Assembly: GCA_946535985.1 (NCBI GenBank)
Contig: CAMNDY010000001.1
Span: 1-64,000, forward strand
Reading direction: 5' to 3'
DNA from: an uncultured Treponema sp.
GTDB taxonomy: Bacteria; Spirochaetota; Spirochaetia; Treponematales; Treponemataceae
DNA length: 64,000 nucleotides
Below the pieces are notes generated by a model, which had not been told where the DNA came from, made no database searches, and saw only the letters and a list, made by a program, of their open reading frames with translations. The translations under genes were made by a program, and so were the position numbers. Below, piece after piece: positions 19,054 to 28,751 of this stretch (position 1 is the stretch's first letter; the number at the start of each line of letters is the position of its first letter).

Positions 19054-20124
19054 TTAAGATAAGTCTTTTGGAACCATTGAGTCAAATAATTCTGTTATAA
19101 GAGGATTTTCTGCAAACTTAGCGCAGTTTTTGTGTATAAGAAGGCTGCCTTCTTCTGCGGCATGTTTAATACAGTTGCTTTTTTGCAGAAGTTCAATACA
19201 CTTTTCTACTGCAGGGGAGTTTATGCCTTCTTTTGCAGCCTGGGCCATGAGCTTACTGATTTTTGTTTTGTCCTGCGGAAACTTCTGAATATGAAGAAGA
19301 ACCGGCAGGGATTTTTTTCCTTCTACAATATCGTCTCCGCGTTTTTTTCCGGGGTTTCCTTTTGTAAGGTTTATTACGTCATCGATTATCTGAAAGCCAA
19401 CGCCAATTTGAGCGGCGATTTTTCCATAGGCTGCAGCCTGTTTTTCTGTGGCACCTCCAGCCATAAAACCAACCTGGGCGGCAAGGGATGCGAGAGTTCC
19501 TGTTTTATTCTGCACCATGGCAAGGTATTCGTCTATGGTAGGATAATGGTCTTTCTCTTTATGCCAGTAAATGTCCATGGCCTGCCCAAGGTGAAGACGG
19601 CGTAGTTCATTGGTGTAGAGCTTGTAAAAGGCAAGTTTTTGATTTTCTGTGAGCTTAGCAGTTTCAAGACAGACAGGTGCTTCAAAATAAAGCCAGCTGG
19701 CACTGTTTAAAGCGTGGTCAATTCCATATTTAATATGAGCAGCAGGTTTTCCCCGGCGCAGGTCGGCACTGTCTTCAATATCATCGTGGATAAGGCTTGC
19801 AGTATGAACAAACTCTACAAGTGGTGTGAGTGCGAGAGCTGTTTTTTCTGTTAGGGGCTGGGCCTGGGGCGACTTTTCTCCTGTTTGCTTCTTTGCCATC
19901 TGATAGCAGAGCATAAGAAAGAGGGGTCTCCATCTTTTGCCGCCAAGCTTTATAAGGTCAATATTTGGTTCAATAAGCTTACTTATAAAAGCCTTATTTT
20001 GACTTATAGCATCCGGCAGTTCCCCAAAGGAAGCCTTTTGCCATTTAGAATCAAAGTCATATAAAATAGCCTTAGACAAGGCCTCTTCAATCTTTTCAAG
20101 AAGGGTTATTAGTTTTGGATTCAT
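19054..20124 (-). CDS. Polyprenyl synthetase family protein
   Basis: SLIHDDIEDSADLRRGKPAAH and GVGFQIIDDVINLTK. Confidence 0.92.
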   Translation of the reverse strand: MNPKLITLLEKIEEALSKAILYDFDSKWQKASFGELPDAISQNKAFISKLIEPNIDLIKLGGKRWRPLFLMLCYQMAKKQTGEKSPQAQPLTEKTALALTPLVEFVHTASLIHDDIEDSADLRRGKPAAHIKYGIDHALNSASWLYFEAPVCLETAKLTENQKLAFYKLYTNELRRLHLGQAMDIYWHKEKDHYPTIDEYLAMVQNKTGTLASLAAQVGFMAGGATEKQAAAYGKIAAQIGVGFQIIDDVINLTKGNPGKKRGDDIVEGKKSLPVLLHIQKFPQDKTKISKLMAQAAKEGINSPAVEKCIELLQKSNCIKHAAEEGSLLIHKNCAKFAENPLITELFDSMVPKDLS

Positions 20125-20185
20125 GGTTACTATTATATAGTAAAATCATTTTTTCGCAATGATTACACGCCGGGACAGGTGATAT

Positions 20186-20492
20186 AGGCATGAAGAGGGA
20201 AATTAATATCCCAGATTGCCTGTAAAAAATAGCGCAGGGTTTCCGCATTATAAATATTAAAATAAAATCTAGTGGCGCGAAGGAACAAAACGGAGGGCAA
20301 AATGACTCTGACTGTTGATGCCGCGGGAGCGGCATTTAATAGTTCCACTACAACAGTCAGCGGCAAGCGGCTAGCCGCGGTTTTGACCTCCGTTTTGTGA
20401 CTGGGAGCCACTATAATAGTGATATTTTATTTATAATGCGGAAGCTATTTTTTTATACCAATACCAGTATATTGATTTCCCTGTTCATGCCT
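20186..20492. repeat. ~307-bp imperfect palindrome (multi-branched hairpin)
   Basis: Nested inverted pairs: 20186-20209/20469-20492, 20223-20233/20444-20455, 20241-20256/20428-20443, 20270-20276/20407-20413, 20285-20302/20381-20398, 20310-20317/20351-20358. Confidence 0.88.
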
Positions 20493-20493
20493 G

Positions 20494-20797
20494 TGTGGAA
20501 AGTCACCAATATATTCACGCCTTGTCCACAAGTTATCCACATTTTTGACGACTGTGGTGGATAAAAATGACACACCTTTATTATTCCAAGTCAAATATTC
20601 TTGCAGATACAATGTTAGAATAAATACAAAAATATCAGTTAAATCGTTATAATATAAGGAATTAGCAAATAAGTGATATAATGTTGCTTAAAAAACTACA
20701 TTTTTATGTATCGCACTATGTGGTAGCTGACCAGGGTTTTTAACTAAAAAGCACTAGAATGCAAGTTTAGCACCGACTTTTCCACAAGTTTTCCACC
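20494..20797. promoter_or_regulatory. DnaA-box cluster (oriC-like or DnaA-binding regulatory region)
   Basis: TTATCCACA 20533-20541, TTGTCCACA 20522-20530, TTATCCACC (minus) 20556-20564, CTTTCCACA (minus) 20494-20502, TTTTCCACA 20778-20786, TTTTCCACC 20789-20797. Confidence 0.6.
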
Positions 20798-20836
20798 TGT
20801 CGGCAGAACCCCATGGAGCCTGCCAAAGCAAAAAAA

Positions 20837-20860
20837 AATCCGGCCTGAAAAGACCGGATT
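20837..20860 (-). terminator. Intrinsic terminator of the STAS gene
   Basis: AATCCGG..CCGGATT stem followed on minus strand by a T run. Confidence 0.85.
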
Positions 20861-20880
20861 GCATTATTCATAATTATTGT

Positions 20881-21432
20881 TTAGCCGAGTGAAACTTCAC
20901 CGCGTTCGTTGATTGCAAGAATAGACTTGCAGCCTGAACAGCGGAAACGTCCGGCTTTTGTAGCTCTAAGCTTCTTACTGCAAACAGGGCATTCAATAAC
21001 AAGAGGGAATACCGAAGAAGTAGTTGGTCCTCCTTCAGAGAAGAAACTGATTGCTTCTTCTGTAGAGTTCTTGATGTTGAAGAACTGTGAGAATCCAAGT
21101 AACTGGAATACTTCATAAACCTTAGGCTGGATTTCAAGAAGAACTACATCTCCACCCTTTGGTTTTACCATTTTTAAGAAAACTGTAAACGATCCAATTC
21201 CTGTTGATGAAACATAGTTAAGAGCTGCGCAGTTGAAAATGAGGTTTACAAATCCTGCTTCAATTACTTGTGTAATCTTTTTTTGAAAATAAGTTGAATT
21301 ATATGTGTCGATATATCCTGTAAGGTAAATAATCAATCCGTTTGGCACGTTGAAAGATTTATCAAGCCTGATCTGCAGACTGTCATCTTTATCAGCGTCA
21401 AATCCAGGAATAATCACATTATTAGCATCCAT
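20881..21432 (-). CDS. STAS-domain anti-sigma-factor-antagonist-like protein with C-terminal zinc ribbon
   Basis: LIFNCAALNYVSSTGIGSFTVFLKMVKPKGGDVVLL; CPVCSKKLRATKAGRFRCSGCKS. Confidence 0.85.
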   Translation of the reverse strand: MDANNVIIPGFDADKDDSLQIRLDKSFNVPNGLIIYLTGYIDTYNSTYFQKKITQVIEAGFVNLIFNCAALNYVSSTGIGSFTVFLKMVKPKGGDVVLLEIQPKVYEVFQLLGFSQFFNIKNSTEEAISFFSEGGPTTSSVFPLVIECPVCSKKLRATKAGRFRCSGCKSILAINERGEVSLG

Positions 21433-21590
21433 TGAAAACTACTCCACGCTTTTTGTTTTTACAATTATACAACTTATATTTTACTATATAAATGGGAATA
21501 ATGTCAAATTATTTTTGCTTACTATAGAAAAATAGTATATAATTGAATAAAACTTTCTGCCGATATTTAAATGGGTAGGTTTTTATTTTT

Positions 21591-22547
21591 ATGAAAAAAG
21601 CGTTTGGACTTGTTCTCACTTATTTTCTATTTCTCATAATTGGAACTGCAGTCGGCATGTTCTTTTATTATGTTTATTTGAATATTCAGTCTGCAGTTGC
21701 AGGTATTCCTTTTGAATTTTTTAAGAAGGAAGATCTGCTTAGAGTGCTTTTTTATGTACTTGGATGTCTGCTCCTCTTTGTGTGTCCCGCAATGGTTTAT
21801 GTGCGAATAAGTAATAAAGGTGGAATTCTGCACTTTATCTTCTTTATAATCCTTTCTGCCCTTACATGGGTTTTGTTTCTTCCATTATTAGGTCATTTTG
21901 AGAATAAAGCTTTATATAAAACAAAGGACAGTTCCCGCTTCCTTACCCAGGGATACTTCCGTCAAAATGGTGATAAAATCTACTATTTTACTAACGATTA
22001 CAACAAAAATCCCTATCTTGATACAACTGCAATTGTAATTGATACAAGTCCAGAAGGAAGTGTAGAGATAGAAAAGATTAAACCTTCCCGCGATTTTATT
22101 CTTTTCCGTGATTCTGCCCCTTATAACGATATTCTTATTAAAAAGGCCTTTGATCAGTCAGAATCTCAGCCAATTATTTCTTTTGCAATGATTCTTGAAA
22201 GGGCAAGAAATTCCTTTACAAAGGGTTGGACTTTCTTTCTTGCATTCCTTTCTCTTGGACTGGTTCTTGCAACTCTTTATGGTACAGCCGATTTATTCCG
22301 CTGGAGACTTTTAAATACGGGATTTTTAATGATAATGACCTTCGGCATTCTGGCTGCCCATACTCTTTATTATTATCCTGCTTTTACTTCTTTTAGACGT
22401 CAGTTTATTAATAATAAGGGATTTTTTATTTTCCTTTCAAAATTTATGGATGAACCACTGCTTGTTCTGGCAAATGTAACGCTTAGTCTTGTGTTTATAA
22501 TTATTGGAATTGTGCGTTTTGCAACAAGAAATAAGAGGGGCCTGTAG
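21591..22547 (+). CDS. Membrane protein, hypothetical
   Basis: Multiple hydrophobic TM segments. Confidence 0.8.
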   Translation: MKKAFGLVLTYFLFLIIGTAVGMFFYYVYLNIQSAVAGIPFEFFKKEDLLRVLFYVLGCLLLFVCPAMVYVRISNKGGILHFIFFIILSALTWVLFLPLLGHFENKALYKTKDSSRFLTQGYFRQNGDKIYYFTNDYNKNPYLDTTAIVIDTSPEGSVEIEKIKPSRDFILFRDSAPYNDILIKKAFDQSESQPIISFAMILERARNSFTKGWTFFLAFLSLGLVLATLYGTADLFRWRLLNTGFLMIMTFGILAAHTLYYYPAFTSFRRQFINNKGFFIFLSKFMDEPLLVLANVTLSLVFIIIGIVRFATRNKRGL

Positions 22548-22564
22548 GCGGATAAGGTGATAAT

Positions 22565-24394
22565 ATGAAAAAGATTTTTGTTATTTTATCTGTTTTTTTA
22601 GGCCTGGGATTTGTAGTTTGCTTTGCAGCAGGTATGTTTGGGCTTGTGCCTCAGGAAGTGCCTGCCAATGGAAACTTTCTTTATAAATTCTGCATTGGAA
22701 TTGAATATTTTGCCCGTTTTCTTCCTGCAATGGCAATTTCGGGCTTTGTAATCTCTCTTTCTGTTTATTTTGGTCATAATTCGCAGGGATCTACTCAGGG
22801 ATTTTCTCAGGCAATGGGTGAGCGCTTTAAGCTTGTAATTATTTCCGGACTTGTATGTACCTTCCTTGTTACTATTACAAATGAAACTTTCCTCTTGTGG
22901 TCAAAGCAGAAGCGTACTGAACTTGTAAACAAGACTAAAATCATAAAAGAATATATTGATGTTGGAAATCTTTTGCTTGATAACGGTGTAAATGAACGTG
23001 CCCTTGTTTATGCAAATGCAGCCCTTAAGCTTAATCCAAATTCTCAGGAAGCACGCGATCTTAAAAGCCGTGCAGATATGGAAATTAACAGAATCTATAC
23101 AAGCGGGCTCAAGTTTGACCTTACAAGCGCCCAGCCTCTGGAGAAAAAAGATAATTCCCTTATTATGAATGTGGATCAAATTAATGATTCTTATAAATGT
23201 CTGCTCCAGGCAAAATCGGCCTTTGATAATGAACAGTGGTTCAACGCACATTATTATGCAGAGCTTGGCTTAAAGCTTACCGATCCTAAAAATCCAAATA
23301 TCGATGAATTAAAGACAATTTCGGCTCAGTCCTGGAATAATATCACCCAGCTTCATAAGGCAGTTTCCGGCGAAGAATATGAAATTTATGATCAGAAATA
23401 CAAGGGATATCTTGCTCTTGTAAATAAGAATGATCTTGAAGCCTATTATATTTTCCGCGGACTTTATGAAAATTATGATGATCTCAAGCGCGATTCTGAT
23501 GTTCTTTTCTATCTTGATGTTGCAACAAACCGCATTGAGCAGGAATACTTCTTTGTAGACGAAACCCTGGAACTTCAATCTTTTGAAAGTGCAAATGATG
23601 TATATTTTTCTTATAAACATCCAAACGGTGCACGGGAAATCGTTTATTTTAAGGGTGTAACTTCTGTTCAGTCTACAGGTCAGTCTATTCAGTATCTGCG
23701 CGATTTGACAATTGTAAGTCTTAGCAGTTACGGACGGGTTACAAGAAAGCTTACTGTTCCTTATGCAAAAATGATGCCTGTAAGTGTAAAAAATCTTACT
23801 GCCGCTACAAAAGAAATGCTTCAGATTGAAGAAAAAACAGACTTTGTTCCATATATATTGCTTAAGGCTGTAGGTCGTGATGATCCGGATATTCAGTTTG
23901 GGCCAACCTATTCTTACCCGGATGGCACCATAGCAACCACTCCGGAATATCTGATTTTCCCAATGAAATATTCTGAATTTCTTTTGCTCGAAGAGTCTCC
24001 AAGTAATCCGGAAAATACATCTTTGTTCTTCCTCTTTAAATTTATAAAACATGCCGATGATTTTGGATTTGCACGCGAACAGTATCTGCAGACTATGCTA
24101 AACAGACTTTTGTTCCCTCTTTACTTTCTTATACTTTTTATTCTGCTTGCAAGTTTTGCCTGGAACAATCGCGTTGGCGGAAACCAGATGTTCAGATTTG
24201 TCTGGGTTTTCAGCTTCCCATTCCTGATTGTTATAAGTGCATTCTTCTATAAGTTTGCATACATCCTCTTTAAGCTTGTAAATTATACAATTTTGTGTAT
24301 TGCTTCCGGAGCGGGTGCCCTGGTTCTTGGTGCAGTTGCCTACATTGTGCTTATGGTCATCTTCTCAATTTCATTCATGGCAAAGCATACTTGA
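22565..24394 (+). CDS. Membrane protein with TPR-like middle region
   Basis: TM segments at both ends; LLLDNGVNERALVYANAALKLNPNSQEA. Confidence 0.8.
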   Translation: MKKIFVILSVFLGLGFVVCFAAGMFGLVPQEVPANGNFLYKFCIGIEYFARFLPAMAISGFVISLSVYFGHNSQGSTQGFSQAMGERFKLVIISGLVCTFLVTITNETFLLWSKQKRTELVNKTKIIKEYIDVGNLLLDNGVNERALVYANAALKLNPNSQEARDLKSRADMEINRIYTSGLKFDLTSAQPLEKKDNSLIMNVDQINDSYKCLLQAKSAFDNEQWFNAHYYAELGLKLTDPKNPNIDELKTISAQSWNNITQLHKAVSGEEYEIYDQKYKGYLALVNKNDLEAYYIFRGLYENYDDLKRDSDVLFYLDVATNRIEQEYFFVDETLELQSFESANDVYFSYKHPNGAREIVYFKGVTSVQSTGQSIQYLRDLTIVSLSSYGRVTRKLTVPYAKMMPVSVKNLTAATKEMLQIEEKTDFVPYILLKAVGRDDPDIQFGPTYSYPDGTIATTPEYLIFPMKYSEFLLLEESPSNPENTSLFFLFKFIKHADDFGFAREQYLQTMLNRLLFPLYFLILFILLASFAWNNRVGGNQMFRFVWVFSFPFLIVISAFFYKFAYILFKLVNYTILCIASGAGALVLGAVAYIVLMVIFSISFMAKHT

Positions 24395-24456
24395 TGTAAA
24401 ACCTGCATAGTATTAAAATATCTCATAATCTTTTTTTTCTGAAGGTATTTTCTATG

Positions 24457-24987
24457 ATGAATCTTGAGATGCTCGATAAGGCAGTGCGCCGTGTTCCCGA
24501 TTTTCCAAAACCAGGAATTCTTTTTTATGATATTACAGGTGTTCTTGTAAACCCAGAAGCTCTCAAATTCTGTATAGACCAGATGGTAGAAAAATTTAAG
24601 GATTCTAAGGTAGACGCTGTTGCTGCTGTAGAAAGCCGCGGTTTTATTTTTGCCGCTCCCTTTGCAGAACGTCTTGGAATCCCTCTTGTTTTAATCCGCA
24701 AAAAAGGAAAGCTCCCTGGCGATACTTATGAATGTAGTTATGCCCTTGAATATGGAACAGCAACTGTAGAAGTTCACAAGTCTGATGTAAAAGCAGGACA
24801 GAAGTTCTTAGTTGTTGATGATTTGATTGCAACTGGTGGTACGCTCGCAGCCGCCAAAAATCTGATTGAGCAGGGAGGCGGGGAAGTTACTGATTTCTTC
24901 GGAGTAATCGGCCTTCCCGATTTAAATTATCAGTCCGTGCTCGCACCATGTAAGGTGACTACTTTAATTAACTATCACGGAGAATAA
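24457..24987 (+). CDS. apt: Adenine phosphoribosyltransferase
   Basis: RVPDFPKPGILFYDIT...VVDDLIATGGTLAAA. Confidence 0.95.
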   Translation: MNLEMLDKAVRRVPDFPKPGILFYDITGVLVNPEALKFCIDQMVEKFKDSKVDAVAAVESRGFIFAAPFAERLGIPLVLIRKKGKLPGDTYECSYALEYGTATVEVHKSDVKAGQKFLVVDDLIATGGTLAAAKNLIEQGGGEVTDFFGVIGLPDLNYQSVLAPCKVTTLINYHGE

Positions 24988-24989
24988 TT

Positions 24990-26021
24990 ATGATTAAATT
25001 ACCATCAAAATATAAATCAATTCTTAGCACACGCGAAACAGAACACGCGATTGTTGCAATAAAAGACTTTTTTCAGCTGGCTTTGAGTACAGAACTCAAT
25101 CTTTACAGAGTAACAGCTCCTCTTTTTGTAGGTGCTGGAACAGGAATTAACGACGACCTTAACGGTGTTGAGCGTCCTGTAAGCTTTCCTGTAAAAGCCT
25201 TGAACGAAAGCCGCATGGAGATTGTTCAGTCTCTTGCTAAATGGAAGCGTCTTAAGATTACTTCCCTTGGGCTTGAACCAGGCTTTGGTATTTACACAGA
25301 TATGAATGCTCTTCGCCCGGATGAAGACCTTGACCCTATTCATTCGATTTATGTAGATCAGTGGGACTGGGAAATGGCAATTGATCCAAAGGACCGCACT
25401 GTATTCTTCCTTCACGAAATTGTAAAGAAGGTTTACCGTTGTATTCAGCGTACAGAATTCTTTATTTACGATCGCTATCCTGCAATTAAGCCTGTGCTTC
25501 CAAAAGAAATCAAAATTTTGTATGCAGACGATTTGCAGAAAAAATATCCTAAGCTTACTCCAAAAGAGCGCGAAGATAAAGTTGCAAAGGAATATGGTGC
25601 AGTTTTTATTACAGGTATTGGCGGCAAGCTTCCTGATGGAAGTATTCATGACGGACGTGCCCCTGACTATGATGACTGGATTACAGAATGTGGAGACGGT
25701 CACCGTGGTTTGAACGGAGATATTCTTGTATGGAACCCTGTTCTGGACAGTGCCTTTGAACTTTCTTCAATGGGTATTCGCGTAAGCCCTGAAAGTCTTA
25801 AAGCTCAGCTTGCAGAAAGAGGCTGCCAGGAACGTGCTAAGTTTGAATTCCATTCTAAGCTTCTTAAAGGTCAGCTTACACAGACTCTTGGTGGCGGTAT
25901 TGGCCAGTCTCGTCTTTGCATGTTCCTTTTGCGCAAGGCACACATTGGCGAAACTCAGGTTAGCATCTGGACTGATGCAATCAAGGCCGACTGCAAGAAG
26001 CGTGGAATCTTTTTATTGTAA
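24990..26021 (+). CDS. asnA: Aspartate-ammonia ligase
   Basis: NDDLNGVERPVSFPVK...QWDWE...GGGIGQSRLCMFLLRKAHIGE. Confidence 0.95.
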   Translation: MIKLPSKYKSILSTRETEHAIVAIKDFFQLALSTELNLYRVTAPLFVGAGTGINDDLNGVERPVSFPVKALNESRMEIVQSLAKWKRLKITSLGLEPGFGIYTDMNALRPDEDLDPIHSIYVDQWDWEMAIDPKDRTVFFLHEIVKKVYRCIQRTEFFIYDRYPAIKPVLPKEIKILYADDLQKKYPKLTPKEREDKVAKEYGAVFITGIGGKLPDGSIHDGRAPDYDDWITECGDGHRGLNGDILVWNPVLDSAFELSSMGIRVSPESLKAQLAERGCQERAKFEFHSKLLKGQLTQTLGGGIGQSRLCMFLLRKAHIGETQVSIWTDAIKADCKKRGIFLL

Positions 26022-26023
26022 GA

Positions 26024-26118
26024 GATTCCCGGGTCAAGCCCGGGAATGACAAGGCTGTAGTGTCATTGTCGGGCTTGACAAAAGTAGGGTGTCATTGTCG
26101 GGCTTGACCCGACAATCT
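26024..26118. repeat. Three-part palindromic repeat array (full, half, full)
   Basis: gattcccgggtcaagcccgggaatgac; tgtcattgtcgggcttgaca; gtcattgtcgggcttgacccgacaatct. Confidence 0.9.
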
Positions 26119-26123
26119 ATTTT

Positions 26124-27116
26124 ATGAATAAAGAATACAAATTTACATCATCAGAACTCGAATCTCAGATTGCTACTCTTCAGGAGAAGGGCATAACTGA
26201 GTTTTCAATTCACGATGCGTCCCTTGCAAAAGATAAGCGTCGGGTTCTAAAAATAATCAACCTGATTGCGCAGTATGCACCGGACCTTTTTGTTTCTATT
26301 CTTGCCGATGCCTCTGTTATAGACCGCGAAGTTGCCGCTGCTGCTACACAGATTTTCTGCTCTTTTGATATTCCTCTTGAAGTTCAGTCAAAAGGCGGTA
26401 AGATTCTTTTTGATAAAAAGTTTTATTCTGCAAAGGCAAGGCTGCTTAATGATTTTGGTCTTGTATTCGGTTTTCAACTTACTTATGCCCAGGTAGCCGG
26501 CGATTCACTCAAATTGTTTTTAGACCGGCTGGATTTTGCTGTTCAGCAGTATCCTAATCATATTGATTTTGCACAGACAATGAATAGCGAAGAAGAAAAA
26601 ACTGCAAAAGTAACAGGCTTTTTTTCTGCCCAGGATATCCGTTATGCACGAGACCTTGCTTTTTCCTGCAGGACTTTTTATAGCTCCGGCCGTGCAGTTC
26701 CCTGGTTTTTGTCTGTACTAAAGCCTTTGCGCATATATGCTTCCCGTTTTTTCGCAGATTTTGCAGAATGGCAGCGTTGTAACAACTGTGACTATCGCAG
26801 CGGTTTTGTTCCGGAAGCAGTGCCCCATAAAGAAATTGAAAAAATGCAGATACTCTTTCTGGAGCAGAAATATGAAGAAAAAGGTCAGCATTCACTGATT
26901 ATGCTTGTAAAGGATATTGTTGCAATTAATGGTGCAATGTCCAGAGTGGCGGGCGAAGGTGAAGAAAGTACAATTGTAACCTCATATAATCCGGATGATT
27001 TATTAAGTGAAGAGGCCTTTGACCTTGCAGCCTTCTGCGAAAATGTATGTATGGAAGAATGTAAGGTTCGCATTTTTGCGGATGAAGAAGGCCCTTCGTA
27101 TGAGGTAGTTGAATGA
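26124..27116 (+). CDS. Hypothetical protein
   Basis: 330 aa ORF; no confident domain. Confidence 0.75.
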   Translation: MNKEYKFTSSELESQIATLQEKGITEFSIHDASLAKDKRRVLKIINLIAQYAPDLFVSILADASVIDREVAAAATQIFCSFDIPLEVQSKGGKILFDKKFYSAKARLLNDFGLVFGFQLTYAQVAGDSLKLFLDRLDFAVQQYPNHIDFAQTMNSEEEKTAKVTGFFSAQDIRYARDLAFSCRTFYSSGRAVPWFLSVLKPLRIYASRFFADFAEWQRCNNCDYRSGFVPEAVPHKEIEKMQILFLEQKYEEKGQHSLIMLVKDIVAINGAMSRVAGEGEESTIVTSYNPDDLLSEEAFDLAAFCENVCMEECKVRIFADEEGPSYEVVE

Positions 27117-28042
27117 AAATTAATTTTGTAAAAATCACAAAAGCTTTTGCCTGTATTGCACTTGCAGCCAGTTTGCTTACAGTTTGTAGTTGTGACGGTA
27201 AAAAAAGCAGTCCACAAGCTGCTTATGGAACAAACAGTTCTGCAAAGCTTGCAATGAAAAGCATGGCCATGACCGACAGCGTTTCTTTTGATAATGCAGA
27301 GTATGAAATGGTGGAAGAAGACGCAATGGCTCCAAGAGAAGCAGGACCACAAGAAGAAATCTTCGAACGAAAACTCATCCGCACAGGAAATGTTTCTTTA
27401 GAAGTACAGTCCCTTTCCGATGCCGAAGAAAAAATTGCAGCGTGGGCAAAATCCCTTGGCGGTTATGTTACAAATGCAAACACCTGGGAAATGGGTGCCG
27501 GCTTTACTGTCCGCATTCCTTCTGAACGTTTTGACCAGGCAATGGCAGAGGCCGGGAACTTTGGACGCATTACAAACAGAAGCATTAATAGTCAGGATGT
27601 AAGCGACAATTATTACGATATAAAATCACGCCTGGAAACAAAATATATTCTGCGCGACAAGCTTTCTAATTATTTAAGTCAGGCAAAGGATATAAAAGAT
27701 CTTCTCGAAATTGAACGTCAGCTCAACTCTGTAATAGAAGATATTGAAAGCACAGAGAGCCGTTTCAAAAGACTTTCGAACCAGATTGATTATTCTACAA
27801 TTTATATAGATATGCATTTTGCCCACGGAAAAGACGAAGGTGGAATAATTCTTCCTGATGTAAAAGAATCCTGGAACACTTTTATTTCTAATATAATTGC
27901 TTTCTTCTGGGGATTGCTAAAAGTCCTTTTCTATATTGTGATTTTTGGTATTCCTCTTATTGCCCTTGCAGCCTTCTTCTTCTGGCTTTTGTTTGGAAAA
28001 GTAGGCCTTCTGGTAAAACTGTTTAAGAAGCTTAAGAAGTAG
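27113..28042 (+). CDS. DUF4349-like lipoprotein
   Basis: Lipobox LTVCSCDG; RKLIRTGNVSLEVQSLSDAEEKIAAWAKSLGGYV; C-terminal TM. Confidence 0.85.
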   Translation: MKINFVKITKAFACIALAASLLTVCSCDGKKSSPQAAYGTNSSAKLAMKSMAMTDSVSFDNAEYEMVEEDAMAPREAGPQEEIFERKLIRTGNVSLEVQSLSDAEEKIAAWAKSLGGYVTNANTWEMGAGFTVRIPSERFDQAMAEAGNFGRITNRSINSQDVSDNYYDIKSRLETKYILRDKLSNYLSQAKDIKDLLEIERQLNSVIEDIESTESRFKRLSNQIDYSTIYIDMHFAHGKDEGGIILPDVKESWNTFISNIIAFFWGLLKVLFYIVIFGIPLIALAAFFFWLLFGKVGLLVKLFKKLKK

Positions 28043-28048
28043 GTCTTT

Positions 28049-28750
28049 ATGAAGTTTTCTCATCTGCTTTTTGATATGGACAATACTCTTTATCCTTCGA
28101 GTTCCGATATGGATAAGGGTATTACACGCCGAATGCTTGAATGTGTTGCTGATTTTTTTAAGTGCGATATTCAAAAGGCAGCTGAACTTAGGGCAGAACG
28201 TATAGTTCATTATTCTACAACGCTTGAATGGCTGCGGGCCGAAGGCATGGCTGATGTAGAAGGCTTTCTGCTTCATGTACATCCCGATAACGAAGCTGAT
28301 GAACTTATGCCTCAGTCTGGTTTGCGCGACTTTCTGCTTTCTTTAGATTATCCAAAATCTATTCTTACAAATGCACCTCATGAACATGCAGACCGGGTTC
28401 TTGGAAAATTACAGATTGCCGATTTATTTGAAGCTGTTACAGATATCCGCGATGCTGATTTTTACGGAAAACCTTACCCCAATGCATACAAGGCTGCCTT
28501 GAATAAAGTTGGGGCCACTCTTGAAAATACACTCTTTCTTGATGACATGCAAAAATACACCGACGGCTGGACAGCCATGGGCGGAATTGCAATTCTTGTA
28601 GGATATCCAAACGGAAAGCCTCTTTCTGCTGATGCCGAGCCTATGCTTCGTGCAAGAGCGGAAAACCAGGGCAGGGGACCGGGAAAAACAATCAGGCTTA
28701 ATTCAATTTATGAGCTTCCAGAGCTTTTGAAAAAAATGGAAGACGAATAA
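28049..28750 (+). CDS. HAD-family hydrolase (pyrimidine 5-nucleotidase-like)
   Basis: LLFDMDNTLYPSS...SILTNAPHEHA...TLFLDDMQKYTDG. Confidence 0.88.
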   Translation: MKFSHLLFDMDNTLYPSSSDMDKGITRRMLECVADFFKCDIQKAAELRAERIVHYSTTLEWLRAEGMADVEGFLLHVHPDNEADELMPQSGLRDFLLSLDYPKSILTNAPHEHADRVLGKLQIADLFEAVTDIRDADFYGKPYPNAYKAALNKVGATLENTLFLDDMQKYTDGWTAMGGIAILVGYPNGKPLSADAEPMLRARAENQGRGPGKTIRLNSIYELPELLKKMEDE

Positions 28751-28751
28751 G

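Noticed and set aside
20285-20398. Palindrome as an integron attC site
   Set aside because: Ends do not fit RYYYAAC/GTTRRRY core sites, and no integrase or cassette array is seen.
23309-24052. 247-aa minus-strand ORF
   Set aside because: Antisense to the 22565 membrane protein gene; K/I/F-rich reverse-frame translation.
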